A stretch of 64,000 bases of DNA from Herbaspirillum sp. meg3 (GCF_002257565.1 NZ_CP022736.1:1674001-1738000), one strand, 5' to 3'. Counted from the first letter of the stretch, positions 43,390 to 52,344 are shown. Program-made: numbers and translations. Notes: generated by a model from the sequence alone, not told the origin.

Positions 43390-43431
43390 CGTCCTTATTT
43401 TCCGCATTGTTCCGTATTTTATAAATTAGCG

Positions 43432-43448
43432 TCGGCAAAACTTGCCGA
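43432..43448 (+). promoter_or_regulatory. Hairpin touching the thrS ribosome site
   Basis: TCGGCAA and TTGCCGA pair perfectly with a three-base loop, ending four bases before the GGAG (43452-43455) used for ATG 43462. It may set translation efficiency. It also makes ATG 43450 an unlikely start. Confidence 0.5.
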
Positions 43449-43461
43449 GATGGAGTTCAAA

Positions 43462-45369
43462 ATGGTTTCAGTTCGTCTCCCCGATGGTTCGCAACGTCAA
43501 TTCGATGCGCCCGTCACCGTGGCGCAAGTCGCTGCCAATATCGGCGCGGGTCTGGCCAAGGCGGCGTTGGCCGGCAAGGTCGACGGCAAGCTGGTCGATA
43601 CGTCTTTCCTGATTGAAAAAGATTCAGATCTGGCGATCGTGACCGACAAGGATGCGGATGGTCTGGAGGTGATTCGTCACTCGACCGCCCACTTGCTGGC
43701 CTATGCCGTGAAGGAGTTGTTCCCCGATGCGCAAGTGACTATCGGTCCGGTGATCGACAACGGCTTCTATTACGACTTTGCTTACAAGCGTCCGTTTACA
43801 CCGGAAGATCTGGCGGCGATTGAAAAGAAGATGGCCGAGCTGGCCAAGAAGGATGAGCCGGTTACCCGCAAGGTGCTGCCGCGCGACGAGGCGGTGGCTT
43901 ACTTCAAGTCCATCGGCGAAGCCTATAAGGCCGAAATCATCGAATCCATCCCGCAAGACCAGGATGTGTCGCTCTATACAGAAGGCAGCTTCACCGACTT
44001 GTGCCGTGGTCCGCACGTGCCGTCCACCGGCAAGCTGAAAGTGTTCAAGCTGATGAAGCTGGCCGGCGCGTACTGGCGCGGCGATTCCAACAATGAGATG
44101 CTGCAGCGTGTCTACGGTACTGCCTGGGCGAAGAAGGAAGATCAGGAAAGCTATCTGCACATGCTGGAAGAGGCGGAGAAGCGCGATCACCGCAAGCTGG
44201 GCCGCGCACTCGATTTCTTCCACTTCCAGGACGAAGCGCCGGGCTTGATTTTCTGGCATCCGAAGGGCTGGTCGATCTGGCAGCAGGTAGAGCAATACAT
44301 GCGCCGCGTCTATCAGGACAGTGGCTATCAAGAGGTTAAGGCGCCGCAGATTCTGGATCGCTCGCTGTGGGAAAAAACCGGCCACTGGGAAAACTACCGT
44401 GAAAACATGTTCACGACTGAATCGGAAAATCGCGCCTACGCGTTGAAGCCGATGAACTGCCCCGGCCATATCCAGATCTACAATTCCGGCCTGCACAGCT
44501 ATCGCGATCTGCCGCTGCGCTACGGCGAGTTCGGTCAATGCCACCGCAACGAGCCGTCCGGCGCGCTGCACGGCATGATGCGCGTGCGCGGCTTTACCCA
44601 GGATGATGGTCACATCTTCTGTACTGAAGATCAGATCCAGGACGAAGTAGCGGCCTTCAACAAGGTGGTGCGCGAGGTCTATGACAACTTCGGCTTTACC
44701 GACGTCGCCGTCAAGCTGGCGCTGCGTCCGGAAAAACGCATCGGCGAAGAATCCGTCTGGGACAAGGCTGAAAACGCCTTGCGCGAAGCCATCCGCGCGT
44801 CCGGCACTGAATGGGAGGAATTGCCGGGCGAGGGCGCTTTCTACGGTCCGAAGATCGAATACCATCTGAAAGACTCGATCGGCCGTTCCTGGCAGTGCGG
44901 CACCATGCAGGTCGATTTCTCGATGCCGGCGCGTCTGGGTGCGGAATATGTCACCGAAGACAACGACCGCAAAGTGCCGGTCATGCTGCACCGTGCGATT
45001 GTCGGCTCGCTGGAGCGTTTCATCGCGATTCTGATCGAAAACCACGCCGGTGCGATGCCGTTATGGCTTGCTCCTGAACAAGTTGTTATCCTGAATATTT
45101 CCGATGCGCAAGCCGAATACGTCAAAAACGTTGCGCAAACGCTGAAAAAACAAGGGTTTAGAGTCGTTACTGATTTGCGTAACGAGAAGATTACCTATAA
45201 AATACGGCAGCATTCTTTACAGAAGCCGCCCTATATTTTGGTGGTCGGCGATAAAGAGCGCGATACAAACACAGTGGCCGTGCGTGCGCGAGGCAATGTC
45301 GATCTGGGTGTCATGCCTATCGATGTCTTGGTGGAACGCCTCAAAACTGAGGTGGAAACCAAAGCCTAA
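43462..45369 (+). CDS. thrS: Threonyl-tRNA synthetase
   Basis: 635 residues, the usual length in Burkholderiales. The N-terminal TGS domain (MVSVRLPDGSQRQF) and editing domain (about 65-225; HSTAHLLAYAVKELFP with zinc-type HxxxH, and the DLCRGPHVPSTG segment) precede the class II core (about 245-535) with MNCPGHIQIY, RYGEFGQCHRNEPSGALHG and the motif 3 HRAIVGSLERF. An anticodon-binding domain closes the protein. ATG 43462 is chosen for its GGAG at the right distance and the normal N-terminus; ATG 43450 would add four residues. It charges tRNA-Thr and seems to be attenuator-controlled. Confidence 0.97.
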   Translation: MVSVRLPDGSQRQFDAPVTVAQVAANIGAGLAKAALAGKVDGKLVDTSFLIEKDSDLAIVTDKDADGLEVIRHSTAHLLAYAVKELFPDAQVTIGPVIDNGFYYDFAYKRPFTPEDLAAIEKKMAELAKKDEPVTRKVLPRDEAVAYFKSIGEAYKAEIIESIPQDQDVSLYTEGSFTDLCRGPHVPSTGKLKVFKLMKLAGAYWRGDSNNEMLQRVYGTAWAKKEDQESYLHMLEEAEKRDHRKLGRALDFFHFQDEAPGLIFWHPKGWSIWQQVEQYMRRVYQDSGYQEVKAPQILDRSLWEKTGHWENYRENMFTTESENRAYALKPMNCPGHIQIYNSGLHSYRDLPLRYGEFGQCHRNEPSGALHGMMRVRGFTQDDGHIFCTEDQIQDEVAAFNKVVREVYDNFGFTDVAVKLALRPEKRIGEESVWDKAENALREAIRASGTEWEELPGEGAFYGPKIEYHLKDSIGRSWQCGTMQVDFSMPARLGAEYVTEDNDRKVPVMLHRAIVGSLERFIAILIENHAGAMPLWLAPEQVVILNISDAQAEYVKNVAQTLKKQGFRVVTDLRNEKITYKIRQHSLQKPPYILVVGDKERDTNTVAVRARGNVDLGVMPIDVLVERLKTEVETKA

Positions 45370-45434
45370 AGGAGCAAAGCTCCTTCCAGCGCAAGAGCAC
45401 GGCTTAATTTATTGGACGTTAAAAGGAAACTGCA

Positions 45435-45956
45435 ATAGCTACTGACAAGTCGCATCGCATCAACGGTGAAATTACAGCACCGGAATTGCGTTTATCCGGA
45501 GTCAATAACGAACCGCTTGGTATCGTCAATTTGGCTGAAGCTTTCCGTCTGGCGGAAGAGGCTAACGTGGATCTGGTGGAAATCGCACCGACCGCACAGC
45601 CTCCTGTTGCGCGCCTGATGGACTATGGCAAGTTTAAATATCAGGAGCAGAAAAAAGCTCATGAAGCCAAGCTGAAGCAGAAAGTCATTCAGGTCAAGGA
45701 AGTCAAATTCCGCCCTGGCACGGATGACGGCGATTACAACATCAAAGTGCGTAATCTGACCAAGTTCCTGGAAGAGGGTGACAAGACCAAGATTACACTG
45801 CGTTTTCGCGGTCGTGAAATGGCTCACCAGGAGATCGGCATGCGCGTGTTGGAGCGCTTGAAGGTGGATCTGGAACCGTTTGGCCAGGTCGAGCAGTTTC
45901 CAAAGATGGAAGGACGCCAGATGATCATGGTCCTGGCGCCTAAAAAGAAGAAATAA
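45435..45956 (+). CDS. infC: Translation initiation factor IF-3, AUA start
   Basis: About 173 residues. The N-domain begins ATDKSHRINGEITAPELRLSG and runs through VDLVEIAPTAQPPVARLMDYGKF; the C-domain has KEVKFRPGTDDGDYNIK and ends LAPKKKK. The only possible start is ATA at 45435-45437: an in-frame TAA lies at 45420-45422, no ATG/GTG/TTG lies between, and AAGGA (45424-45428) is placed correctly. The next TTG (45486) would cut off 17 conserved residues. Non-standard starts in infC allow IF-3 to limit its own synthesis. A 7-bp hairpin AAGGAGC/GCTCCTT marks the thrS-infC gap. Confidence 0.95.
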   Translation: MATDKSHRINGEITAPELRLSGVNNEPLGIVNLAEAFRLAEEANVDLVEIAPTAQPPVARLMDYGKFKYQEQKKAHEAKLKQKVIQVKEVKFRPGTDDGDYNIKVRNLTKFLEEGDKTKITLRFRGREMAHQEIGMRVLERLKVDLEPFGQVEQFPKMEGRQMIMVLAPKKKK

Positions 45957-46003
45957 GCTGAACTTGAGTAAGCTTGATTCTGTAGGTTGAGCAAGTTAAG
46001 CAA

Positions 46004-46234
46004 GAAGAAGCAGCCATGCTTCTTCGCGCATCCCAAGGTAGGTCTTTGCGATGCGTATTCCGGTCAAGCAAGCGTTAGCTGTAGCGAAACCGAAGATTTT
46101 GTCGGGAAGCAGTCGTTTTGTTTTCCGCAAAAGCAGCAGTGAAAACTGCTGCCAATAAGTGAGAGCAGGCATCAAAGAGCAGCGCATTGCTGCCACCTGC
46201 AATCATCAAAAAATGGAGCTGTCCAAAAAGGACA
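46004..46234 (+). promoter_or_regulatory. Structured leader of rpmI-rplT
   Basis: The 287-base gap after infC holds three clean hairpins: GAAGAAGC/GCTTCTTC (46004-46025), GCAGCAGT-GAAA-ACTGCTGC (46133-46152, a GNRA tetraloop) and TGTCC/GGACA (46220-46234) next to the rpmI start. In several bacteria L20 represses rpmI-rplT by binding such a leader. That role here is inferred. Confidence 0.5.
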
Positions 46235-46243
46235 GATAGTGTC

Positions 46244-46441
46244 ATGCCAAAAATGAAGACGAAAAGCAGCGCCAAAAAGCGCTTTCGTGTACGTCCAGGT
46301 GGAACAATCAAATGTGGTCACGCTTTCAAGCGCCACATCTTGACCAAGAAAACCACCAAAGTTAAACGCCAGTTGCGCGGTATTACCAATGTCAATGCTG
46401 CAGACGTCGTATCCGTCATGCGCATGATGCCGAACGCTTAA
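46244..46441 (+). CDS. rpmI: 50S ribosomal protein L35
   Basis: 65 residues MPKMKTKSSAKKRF..., the standard L35 length. The conserved GHAFKRHILTKKTTKVKRQLRG is present. It is very basic and binds 23S rRNA in the large subunit. Placed between infC and rplT as in most bacteria. The ATG at 46244 gives the normal N-terminus. Confidence 0.97.
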   Translation: MPKMKTKSSAKKRFRVRPGGTIKCGHAFKRHILTKKTTKVKRQLRGITNVNAADVVSVMRMMPNA

Positions 46442-46465
46442 CCTCACCATCACTAAGGAGCTACT

Positions 46466-46825
46466 ATGCCTAGAGTTAAACGTGGGGTAACAGCACGTGC
46501 CCGTCATAAAAAAGTCCTGGCGCAAGCCAAGGGTTACCGTGGTCGCCGCAGCACCGTCTATCGTATCGCCAAGCAAGCAGTCATGCGCGCTGGCCAATAC
46601 GCATACCGTGACCGCCGCAACAAGAAGCGCGTATTCCGTGCATTGTGGATCGCCCGTATCAACGCTGCTGCTCGTGAGCATGGCGTGACATACAGCGTGT
46701 TCATGAACGGCCTGAAGCGTGCTTCGATCGAACTGGACCGTAAGGTTCTGGCCGATATGGCTGTGACTGACAAGCCAGCATTCGCTGCGATTGTCAATCA
46801 GGTGAAAGCCAACATCGCTAAGTAA
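46466..46825 (+). CDS. rplT: 50S ribosomal protein L20
   Basis: 119 residues MPRVKRGVTARARHKKVL..., typical L20 with a long basic N-terminal helix and a globular C-domain (RDRRNKKRVFRALWIARINAAAREHG). It is needed early in large-subunit assembly and is the usual repressor of its own operon. AAGGAG precedes the ATG, 24 bases after rpmI. Confidence 0.97.
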   Translation: MPRVKRGVTARARHKKVLAQAKGYRGRRSTVYRIAKQAVMRAGQYAYRDRRNKKRVFRALWIARINAAAREHGVTYSVFMNGLKRASIELDRKVLADMAVTDKPAFAAIVNQVKANIAK

Positions 46826-46875
46826 TTAGCTATGTTGCAGTCGTCGTCCGGTTTCGGGCGGCGCTGCAAATCTTG

Positions 46876-46914
46876 CGGGGCAGAGGTGAAATACCTGTGC
46901 CCCGTAGTCGTTTT
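46876..46914 (+). terminator. Terminator-like hairpin after rplT
   Basis: CGGGGCA-G-AGGT and ACCT-G-TGCCCCG pair over 11 bp with one G-G mismatch and loop GAAAT, followed after a few bases by TTTT. Possibly a partial terminator or attenuator before pheST. Confidence 0.65.
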
Positions 46915-46955
46915 GAATCTCCGTATTTCAATTTGTTTTTTCGACTTCGTCGTTA

Positions 46956-47030
46956 GAACTTGTTCAAGATCTGCAGCCAACGGCAGCAAAGGTCAGATCA
47001 TGGCCTCGCAGTGAGATGTTGAACAGGTTC
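46956..47030 (+). promoter_or_regulatory. Long-range inverted repeat in the pheS leader
   Basis: GAACTTGTTCAA (46956-46967) pairs with TTGAACAGGTTC (47019-47030) over 12 bases with one G-U pair, enclosing 51 bases. It lies 62 bases before pheS. Function unknown; a leader peptide with a convincing Phe run was not found. Confidence 0.45.
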
Positions 47031-47092
47031 TCAGAGCCGGATCGGTTCTTAGATTACTCAGATATCTGTCTGAATGGAGCGAGACTTACCGC

Positions 47093-48109
47093 ATGAATTC
47101 CCTAGAACAACTCGTTGCACAGGCCCAGGCCGACTTTGCCGGCGCACCCGACGCTGCAGCCCTGGAAAACGCCAAAGCCAAATACCTTGGCAAAACCGGT
47201 CAGATCACTGAGCAAATGAAGGGCCTTGGCAAGCTGGCTCCTGAAGAACGCAAGGTGCAAGGCGCCGTCATCAACGCCGCCAAAGAGCAGATCGAGAACG
47301 CGCTGACTGCGCGCCGTGACGCACTTGCCAACGCACAAATGCAAGAGCGCCTGAACGCCGAAGCGATCGACGTTACTTTGCCGGGCCGCGGCCGTGGCAA
47401 GGGCGGCATCCATCCGGTCATGCGTTCGTGGCAGCGCGTTGAAGAAATCTTCCGCTCGATCGGCTTCGACGTTGCCGATGGCCCCGAAATCGAAACCGAC
47501 TGGACCAATTTCTCCGCACTGAACAGCCCGGAAAACCATCCCGCGCGTTCGATGCAGGACACTTTCTACATCGAAGGCAACGACACGCAAGGCAAGCCGC
47601 TGCTGCTGCGTACGCATACCAGCCCGATGCAGGTGCGCTATGCGCGTATGAACAAACCGCCGATCAAAGTCATCGCGCCGGGCCGCACTTATCGCGTTGA
47701 CAGCGACGCGACGCATTCGCCGATGTTCCATCAGGTCGAAGGCCTGTGGATCGCTGAAGACATCAGCTTCGCCGACCTCAAGGGCGTGTACCTCAACTTC
47801 GTCAAAGCTTTCTTTGAAACCGACGACCTCCAGGTGCGCTTCCGTCCATCGTATTTCCCGTTCACCGAACCATCGGCGGAAATCGATATCGCCTTCGGCA
47901 GCGGTCCATTGAAAGGCCGTTGGCTGGAAGTATCCGGCGCAGGCCAGGTGCATCCGACCGTGGTGCGCAACATGGGCCTCGATCCAGAGCAATACATTGG
48001 TTTCGCGTTCGGCTCCGGCCTCGAGCGCCTGACCATGCTGCGCTATGGCATCAACGACCTGCGTCTGTTCTACGAAGGTGATCTGCGCTTCTTGAAGCAA
48101 TTTAACTGA
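47093..48109 (+). CDS. pheS: Phenylalanyl-tRNA synthetase alpha subunit
   Basis: 338 residues, normal PheS length. An N-terminal coiled coil (about 1-90) precedes the class II catalytic core with GGIHPVMRSWQRVEEIF, FNxLN-type TDWTNFSALNSPENHPAR, DTFYIEG, LLRTHTSPMQ and motif 3 GLERLTMLRYGI. It forms an alpha2-beta2 enzyme with PheT. Gap to pheT is 111 bases and contains two small hairpins. Confidence 0.97.
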   Translation: MNSLEQLVAQAQADFAGAPDAAALENAKAKYLGKTGQITEQMKGLGKLAPEERKVQGAVINAAKEQIENALTARRDALANAQMQERLNAEAIDVTLPGRGRGKGGIHPVMRSWQRVEEIFRSIGFDVADGPEIETDWTNFSALNSPENHPARSMQDTFYIEGNDTQGKPLLLRTHTSPMQVRYARMNKPPIKVIAPGRTYRVDSDATHSPMFHQVEGLWIAEDISFADLKGVYLNFVKAFFETDDLQVRFRPSYFPFTEPSAEIDIAFGSGPLKGRWLEVSGAGQVHPTVVRNMGLDPEQYIGFAFGSGLERLTMLRYGINDLRLFYEGDLRFLKQFN

Positions 48110-48220
48110 CGCAATTCAATTGAACAATGTGATGCCGGGCCGGCGCAGAATATCCTCTGCGCTGCCTTGCGAACTGTATGGACTGTCCGGATTTCCGGAC
48201 CATAGCTGAAGGTTTGAATC

Positions 48221-50647
48221 ATGCAATTCTCTGAAAACTGGTTGCGTACCATGGTCAATCCGAAGATGACTTCGGATGAGTTGTCGCACTTGCTGACAAT
48301 GTCGGGCCTGGAAGTGGAAGAAGTCGAAGCGGTCGCGCCGCCGTTCTCCAACGTGGTGGTCGGCGAAGTGCTGGAAATCGCCAAGCACCCGAACGCCGAT
48401 CGTCTGAATGTCTGCCAGGTGGACGTCAAGACCGGCACCATTCTCAACATCGTCTGCGGCGCGCCGAACGTGCGTGTCGGCATGAAGGTGCCTTGCGCCA
48501 TGGCCGGTGCCGTGCTGCCGCCGGGCGCCGATGGCAAGCCCTTCGAGATCAAGGTCGGCCAGCTGCGTGGTGTCGAGTCGCAGGGCATGCTGTGCTCCGC
48601 ACGCGAACTCAAGCTGTCGGAAGATCATGGTGGCCTGCTGGAACTGCCGGACGATGCGCCGGTCGGTCAGAACTTCCGTGATTACTTCCTGTTGAACGAC
48701 TTGAAGTTCACCATCAAGCTGACACCGAACAAAGCAGATTGCTTGTCCGTGCTGGGCGTTGCACGCGAAGTGTCGGCACTGACGGACACACCGCTGAAAC
48801 AACCGACTTTCCAGAAAGTCGCCGTCGGACTCGACGAGAAATTGCCGGTCAAGATTTCCGCTCCGGATCTGTGCGGCCGCTTTGCCGGTCGCGTTATCCG
48901 TGGCCTGAATGCCAAGGCGGCAACCCCACAATGGATGAAGCAGCGCCTCGAGCGCAGCGGTCAGCGTCCGATTTCGGCGCTGGTGGATATCTCCAACTAC
49001 GTCATGCTGGAACTCGGTCGTCCGTCGCATGTGTTCGATCTGGACAAGATCCACGGCAGCCTCGATGTGCGCTGGGGGAAGAAGGGCGAGCAGATCAAGC
49101 TCCTCAATGGCAATACTGTTGAAGTCGATGAGTGGGTCGGCGTGATCGCTGACGACAAAGAACTCGAATCGCTGGCCGGCATTATGGGCGGCGACGCCAC
49201 GTCGGTATCGCTTGAGACCACCAACATTTATCTGGAAGCCGCATTCTGGTTCCCGCAAGCGATCCAGGGCCGCGCGCGCCGCTACAACTTCTCGACTGAT
49301 GCAGCGCATCGTTTCGAACGCGGCGTCGACTTCGCAACCGTGGTGGAGCATATCGAGCGCATCACCGCCTTGCTGATTGAAATCTGCGGTACAGCCGACA
49401 CCAAGGTCGGTCCGGTCGACGATCAGATCGTCAACCTGCCCAAGCGTGATCCGGTCAAAGTGCGCACCGCACGCGCCACCAAGGTCATCGGTGTGGCTAT
49501 CACCGACGACATGATCGCCAACATCTTCACACGCCTCGGCCTGCAGTTCACGCAAGAGCCGGGCTTATTTGCGGTGACGCCGCCGTCTTTCCGTTTCGAC
49601 ATCGAAATCGAAGAAGACCTGATCGAAGAAATCGCGCGTGTCTACGGCTTTGAAAACATCCCAGCCTTGCCGCCGGTTGCTGCCAGCGCCATGAAAATCG
49701 CGCCGGAAAATATCCGCTCGCTGTTCGATGTCCGCCATCTGCTGGCCGATCTCGACTATCAGGAAGTGGTCAATTTCAGCTTCGTCGAAAGCGCATGGGA
49801 AGCCGACTTTGCCGGTAACCAGGCACCGATCAAGCTACTCAACCCTATCGCCAGCCAGATGAATGTGATGCGCTCCTCGCTGATCGCCAGCCTGGTCGCG
49901 AACGTACGTTACAACATCAACCGCAAGGCCAACCGCGTGCGCGTGTTTGAAATTGGCGCGGTGTTCCATCGTGATGCGCAAGTGCAGGATGGTCCGCTGG
50001 AAGTCGCCGGTTATCATCAACCGAAGCGCGTCGCCGGCCTGGCCTATGGCCCGGTCGCTGAAGAGCAGTGGGGGCAGGATTCCCGCAATGTCGACTTCTT
50101 CGATGTCAAAGCAGATCTGGAAGCCTTGTTCGCCCCGCGCGTGCTGCGTTTTGCGCGCGTTGAACATCCTGCACTGCACCCGGGACGTTCCGCTCAGGTT
50201 GAGCTGGACGGCAAGAACATCGGCCTGATTGGCGAACTGCATCCACGCCTGCAGCAAAAATACGACCTGCCGCTGGCACCGGTCGTGTTTGAAGTTGACG
50301 CCGCGGCGCTGCAGCAACGCGACGTGCCTGCGTATGTCGAAATTTCCAAATTCCCGGCTGTTACACGCGACCTCGCACTGGTCGTCAAACAGGCTGTTCA
50401 GGTCCAGGAATTGCGCGATATTTTTGCGGCTGAAAAGCAAGGCAATCCAGCATGCTCGATCATCCAAGCCATTGTTTTATTTGATGAATATCAAGGAAAG
50501 GGGCTGGAAAATGACGAAAAAAGCCTTGCTTTCCGATTCACCTTGCAAGATACTCAAAACACACTCCAGGACGACACTGTTGACGCTGCAATGGCCGCTA
50601 TCGTAGCCGCTGCGACGGGGAAACTTGCCGCCAAATTGCGTGCTTGA
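48221..50647 (+). CDS. pheT: Phenylalanyl-tRNA synthetase beta subunit
   Basis: 808 residues, normal PheT length. An N-terminal EMAP/tRNA-binding domain (about 40-150, HPNADRLNVCQVDV), the B3/B4 editing domain (about 215-385), B5 and the catalytic-like core, and a C-terminal ferredoxin-fold anticodon-binding domain (about 710-808, SKFPAVTRDLALVV) are seen. Editing of mischarged Tyr is a family function. Located as usual between pheS and ihfA. Confidence 0.97.
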   Translation: MQFSENWLRTMVNPKMTSDELSHLLTMSGLEVEEVEAVAPPFSNVVVGEVLEIAKHPNADRLNVCQVDVKTGTILNIVCGAPNVRVGMKVPCAMAGAVLPPGADGKPFEIKVGQLRGVESQGMLCSARELKLSEDHGGLLELPDDAPVGQNFRDYFLLNDLKFTIKLTPNKADCLSVLGVAREVSALTDTPLKQPTFQKVAVGLDEKLPVKISAPDLCGRFAGRVIRGLNAKAATPQWMKQRLERSGQRPISALVDISNYVMLELGRPSHVFDLDKIHGSLDVRWGKKGEQIKLLNGNTVEVDEWVGVIADDKELESLAGIMGGDATSVSLETTNIYLEAAFWFPQAIQGRARRYNFSTDAAHRFERGVDFATVVEHIERITALLIEICGTADTKVGPVDDQIVNLPKRDPVKVRTARATKVIGVAITDDMIANIFTRLGLQFTQEPGLFAVTPPSFRFDIEIEEDLIEEIARVYGFENIPALPPVAASAMKIAPENIRSLFDVRHLLADLDYQEVVNFSFVESAWEADFAGNQAPIKLLNPIASQMNVMRSSLIASLVANVRYNINRKANRVRVFEIGAVFHRDAQVQDGPLEVAGYHQPKRVAGLAYGPVAEEQWGQDSRNVDFFDVKADLEALFAPRVLRFARVEHPALHPGRSAQVELDGKNIGLIGELHPRLQQKYDLPLAPVVFEVDAAALQQRDVPAYVEISKFPAVTRDLALVVKQAVQVQELRDIFAAEKQGNPACSIIQAIVLFDEYQGKGLENDEKSLAFRFTLQDTQNTLQDDTVDAAMAAIVAAATGKLAAKLRA

Positions 50648-50714
50648 TAATAAACAAAGCAACAGACAAAGCAATTAGATAAAGAACCGGTAGAGAACAG
50701 GCCAACCACCCGTC

Positions 50715-51128
50715 ATGAACAACGTGAATTCAAGTGAATTTCAATCTGTGCTGGATGCCGACTTACAACGTGCCGTACTGGAATCTCAGGTACGCTCGCA
50801 AGCGGAAAAAAATCTCCCGACGCTGACCAAGGCCGAGCTTGCCGAACTTTTGTTCGAGCAGGTTGGTCTTAACAAGCGTGAAGCAAAAGACATGGTTGAA
50901 ACTTTCTTCGATGAAATTCGCAATGCCCTGGAGCGTGGTGAGGCCGTCAAACTTTCCGGCTTCGGCAATTTTCAATTGCGTGACAAGCCGCAGCGTCCTG
51001 GCCGCAATCCTAAAACCGGCGAAGAAATTCCTATTACTGCACGCCGTGTCGTCACTTTTCACGCCAGTCAGAAGCTCAAGGAAATGGTTGAGGATTCCAC
51101 CATCCAGCCGCTCGCTCTCGTTGTGTAA
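50715..51128 (+). CDS. ihfA: Integration host factor alpha subunit
   Basis: 137 residues, about 35 more than E. coli IhfA, because of an N-terminal extension (NNVNSSEFQSVLDADLQRAV). The HU/IHF core starts at LTKAELAELLFEQVGLNKREAKDMVE and has the beta-arm RDKPQRPGRNPKTGEEIPI with the intercalating Pro. A start at a later codon would remove the extension, but no internal Met fits. IHF bends DNA for transcription and recombination. The pheT-ihfA order is standard. Confidence 0.94.
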   Translation: MNNVNSSEFQSVLDADLQRAVLESQVRSQAEKNLPTLTKAELAELLFEQVGLNKREAKDMVETFFDEIRNALERGEAVKLSGFGNFQLRDKPQRPGRNPKTGEEIPITARRVVTFHASQKLKEMVEDSTIQPLALVV

Positions 51129-51151
51129 TGTAAGCCCCTCGTAACCTTGCC

Positions 51152-51547
51152 ATGAACGAACGCGTCAATAAACCAGCGGTAATCGTCCTGCCGCCGATTC
51201 CCGCCAAGCGCTATTTCACTATCGGTGAAGTCAGCGAATTGTGTGGCGTGAAGCCGCATGTACTGCGCTACTGGGAGCAAGAATTCACCCAGTTGAAGCC
51301 GGTCAAGCGCCGTGGCAATCGTCGCTACTACCAGCATCATGAAGTGCTGCTGATTCGCCGCATCCGCGAGCTGCTGTACGAACAAGGTTTCACGATCAGT
51401 GGCGCGCGCAACAAGCTGGACGGTCATCTCAACGAGGACCATCCGGAAGTCATCGAAGAGATCGAAATCTCGATGGGTGCCGAAGAGATCGAAGCCATGC
51501 GTACCGAACTCACCGGCATTCTGGAGTTGCTCAGACCGCGTGCATGA
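51152..51547 (+). CDS. MerR-family regulator (pheST-ihfA-linked)
   Basis: 131 residues. The HTH (about 19-90) reads RYFTIGEVSELCGVKPHVLRYWEQEF, KRRGNRRYYQHHEV, and a short C-terminal coiled coil follows. No metal-binding cysteines of the classical sensors are visible. A MerR gene in this place, right behind ihfA, is conserved in betaproteobacteria. Target and signal are unknown. It ends in a strong hairpin. Confidence 0.92.
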   Translation: MNERVNKPAVIVLPPIPAKRYFTIGEVSELCGVKPHVLRYWEQEFTQLKPVKRRGNRRYYQHHEVLLIRRIRELLYEQGFTISGARNKLDGHLNEDHPEVIEEIEISMGAEEIEAMRTELTGILELLRPRA

Positions 51548-51594
51548 GCTGATGCCGGCCGGTCGATCCCGACCATCGGCACTGCGTCACCATC

Positions 51595-51619
51595 AATAAG
51601 CTGCCGTCGGCAGCTTATT
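51595..51619 (+). terminator. Terminator after the MerR gene
   Basis: AATAAGCTGCC and GGCAGCTTATT, 11 perfect pairs with a three-base loop. The A- and T-ends make it work in either direction. Confidence 0.8.
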
Positions 51620-51752
51620 TACGTTTACGGTCAAGATTGCAGTCAAGTCTGTAGCCGGGATCTCGGTCTGAGCAGAAGAGTGGCGGTGTATGTCGCGGGT
51701 GGATACGTACATGGCTAAAGACACATAGCGAACTGAATGAGGGTGATTGTTG

Positions 51753-52292
51753 ATGAAAAATAAAGCGGCGAATGATGTGGTCATGTTCTGGCGCGGCATG
51801 CATGAGCGCGATCTGTCCGCCGTCGTTGCCATCGCAGAACAGGTGCATCCCGATTATCCCGAATCGCCGGAGGTGTTTGCAGAACGTTTGCGCTTATTTG
51901 CCGATGGATGCCGGGTTGCCGTCGACGGTGATGGAGGCGTGCATGGTTACGCCATCACCCATCCCGCCCTGTTGGGACAACCGCCTGCGTTGAATTCCTT
52001 GTTGCATGCCTTACCGTCGCAAGCCGATTGCCTTTATCTGCACGACATAGCGCTCACTGACGCCGTGCGGCAGTACGGTTTGGGCGGCAAACTGGTTGAG
52101 TTGATCAAGCGGCATGCTCTGACCATTGGGATCGGCCATGCGGCACTGGTGGCCGTGAATGATTCGGACGCCTATTGGCGGCGGCGCGGTTTTTCGGATT
52201 ACCTCAAGGCCGATACCGCGTTATTGAAGAAAATCGGCACCTACGACCGCGCCGCGCAGTATCTGGTGTTGAACATCGTCGACACGGTTTGA
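51753..52292 (+). CDS. GNAT-family N-acetyltransferase
   Basis: 179 residues. The acetyl-CoA loop is seen in LTDAVRQYGLGGKLVELIKRHA (a Q/RxxGxG/A-like turn), with the C-terminal strand NDSDAYWRRRGFSDY. ATG 51753 is preferred to TTG 51747 because of GAGGG at the right distance. Acceptor substrate unknown. It stands alone between the MerR terminator and the convergent fusion gene. Confidence 0.85.
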   Translation: MKNKAANDVVMFWRGMHERDLSAVVAIAEQVHPDYPESPEVFAERLRLFADGCRVAVDGDGGVHGYAITHPALLGQPPALNSLLHALPSQADCLYLHDIALTDAVRQYGLGGKLVELIKRHALTIGIGHAALVAVNDSDAYWRRRGFSDYLKADTALLKKIGTYDRAAQYLVLNIVDTV

Positions 52293-52344
52293 TGGGCGAG
52301 GTTGATCCGCCAGGTCACCAATAAATCAGCCAATCAGTAGTACG

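Noticed and set aside
43624..45045. 473-codon open frame antisense to thrS
   Set aside because: Shadow of thrS; no plausible start context or domain.
46930..46954. Phe-codon leader peptide (TTG TTT TTT ...) before pheS
   Set aside because: Only two Phe codons, non-ATG start and no ribosome site; not enough for an attenuator claim.
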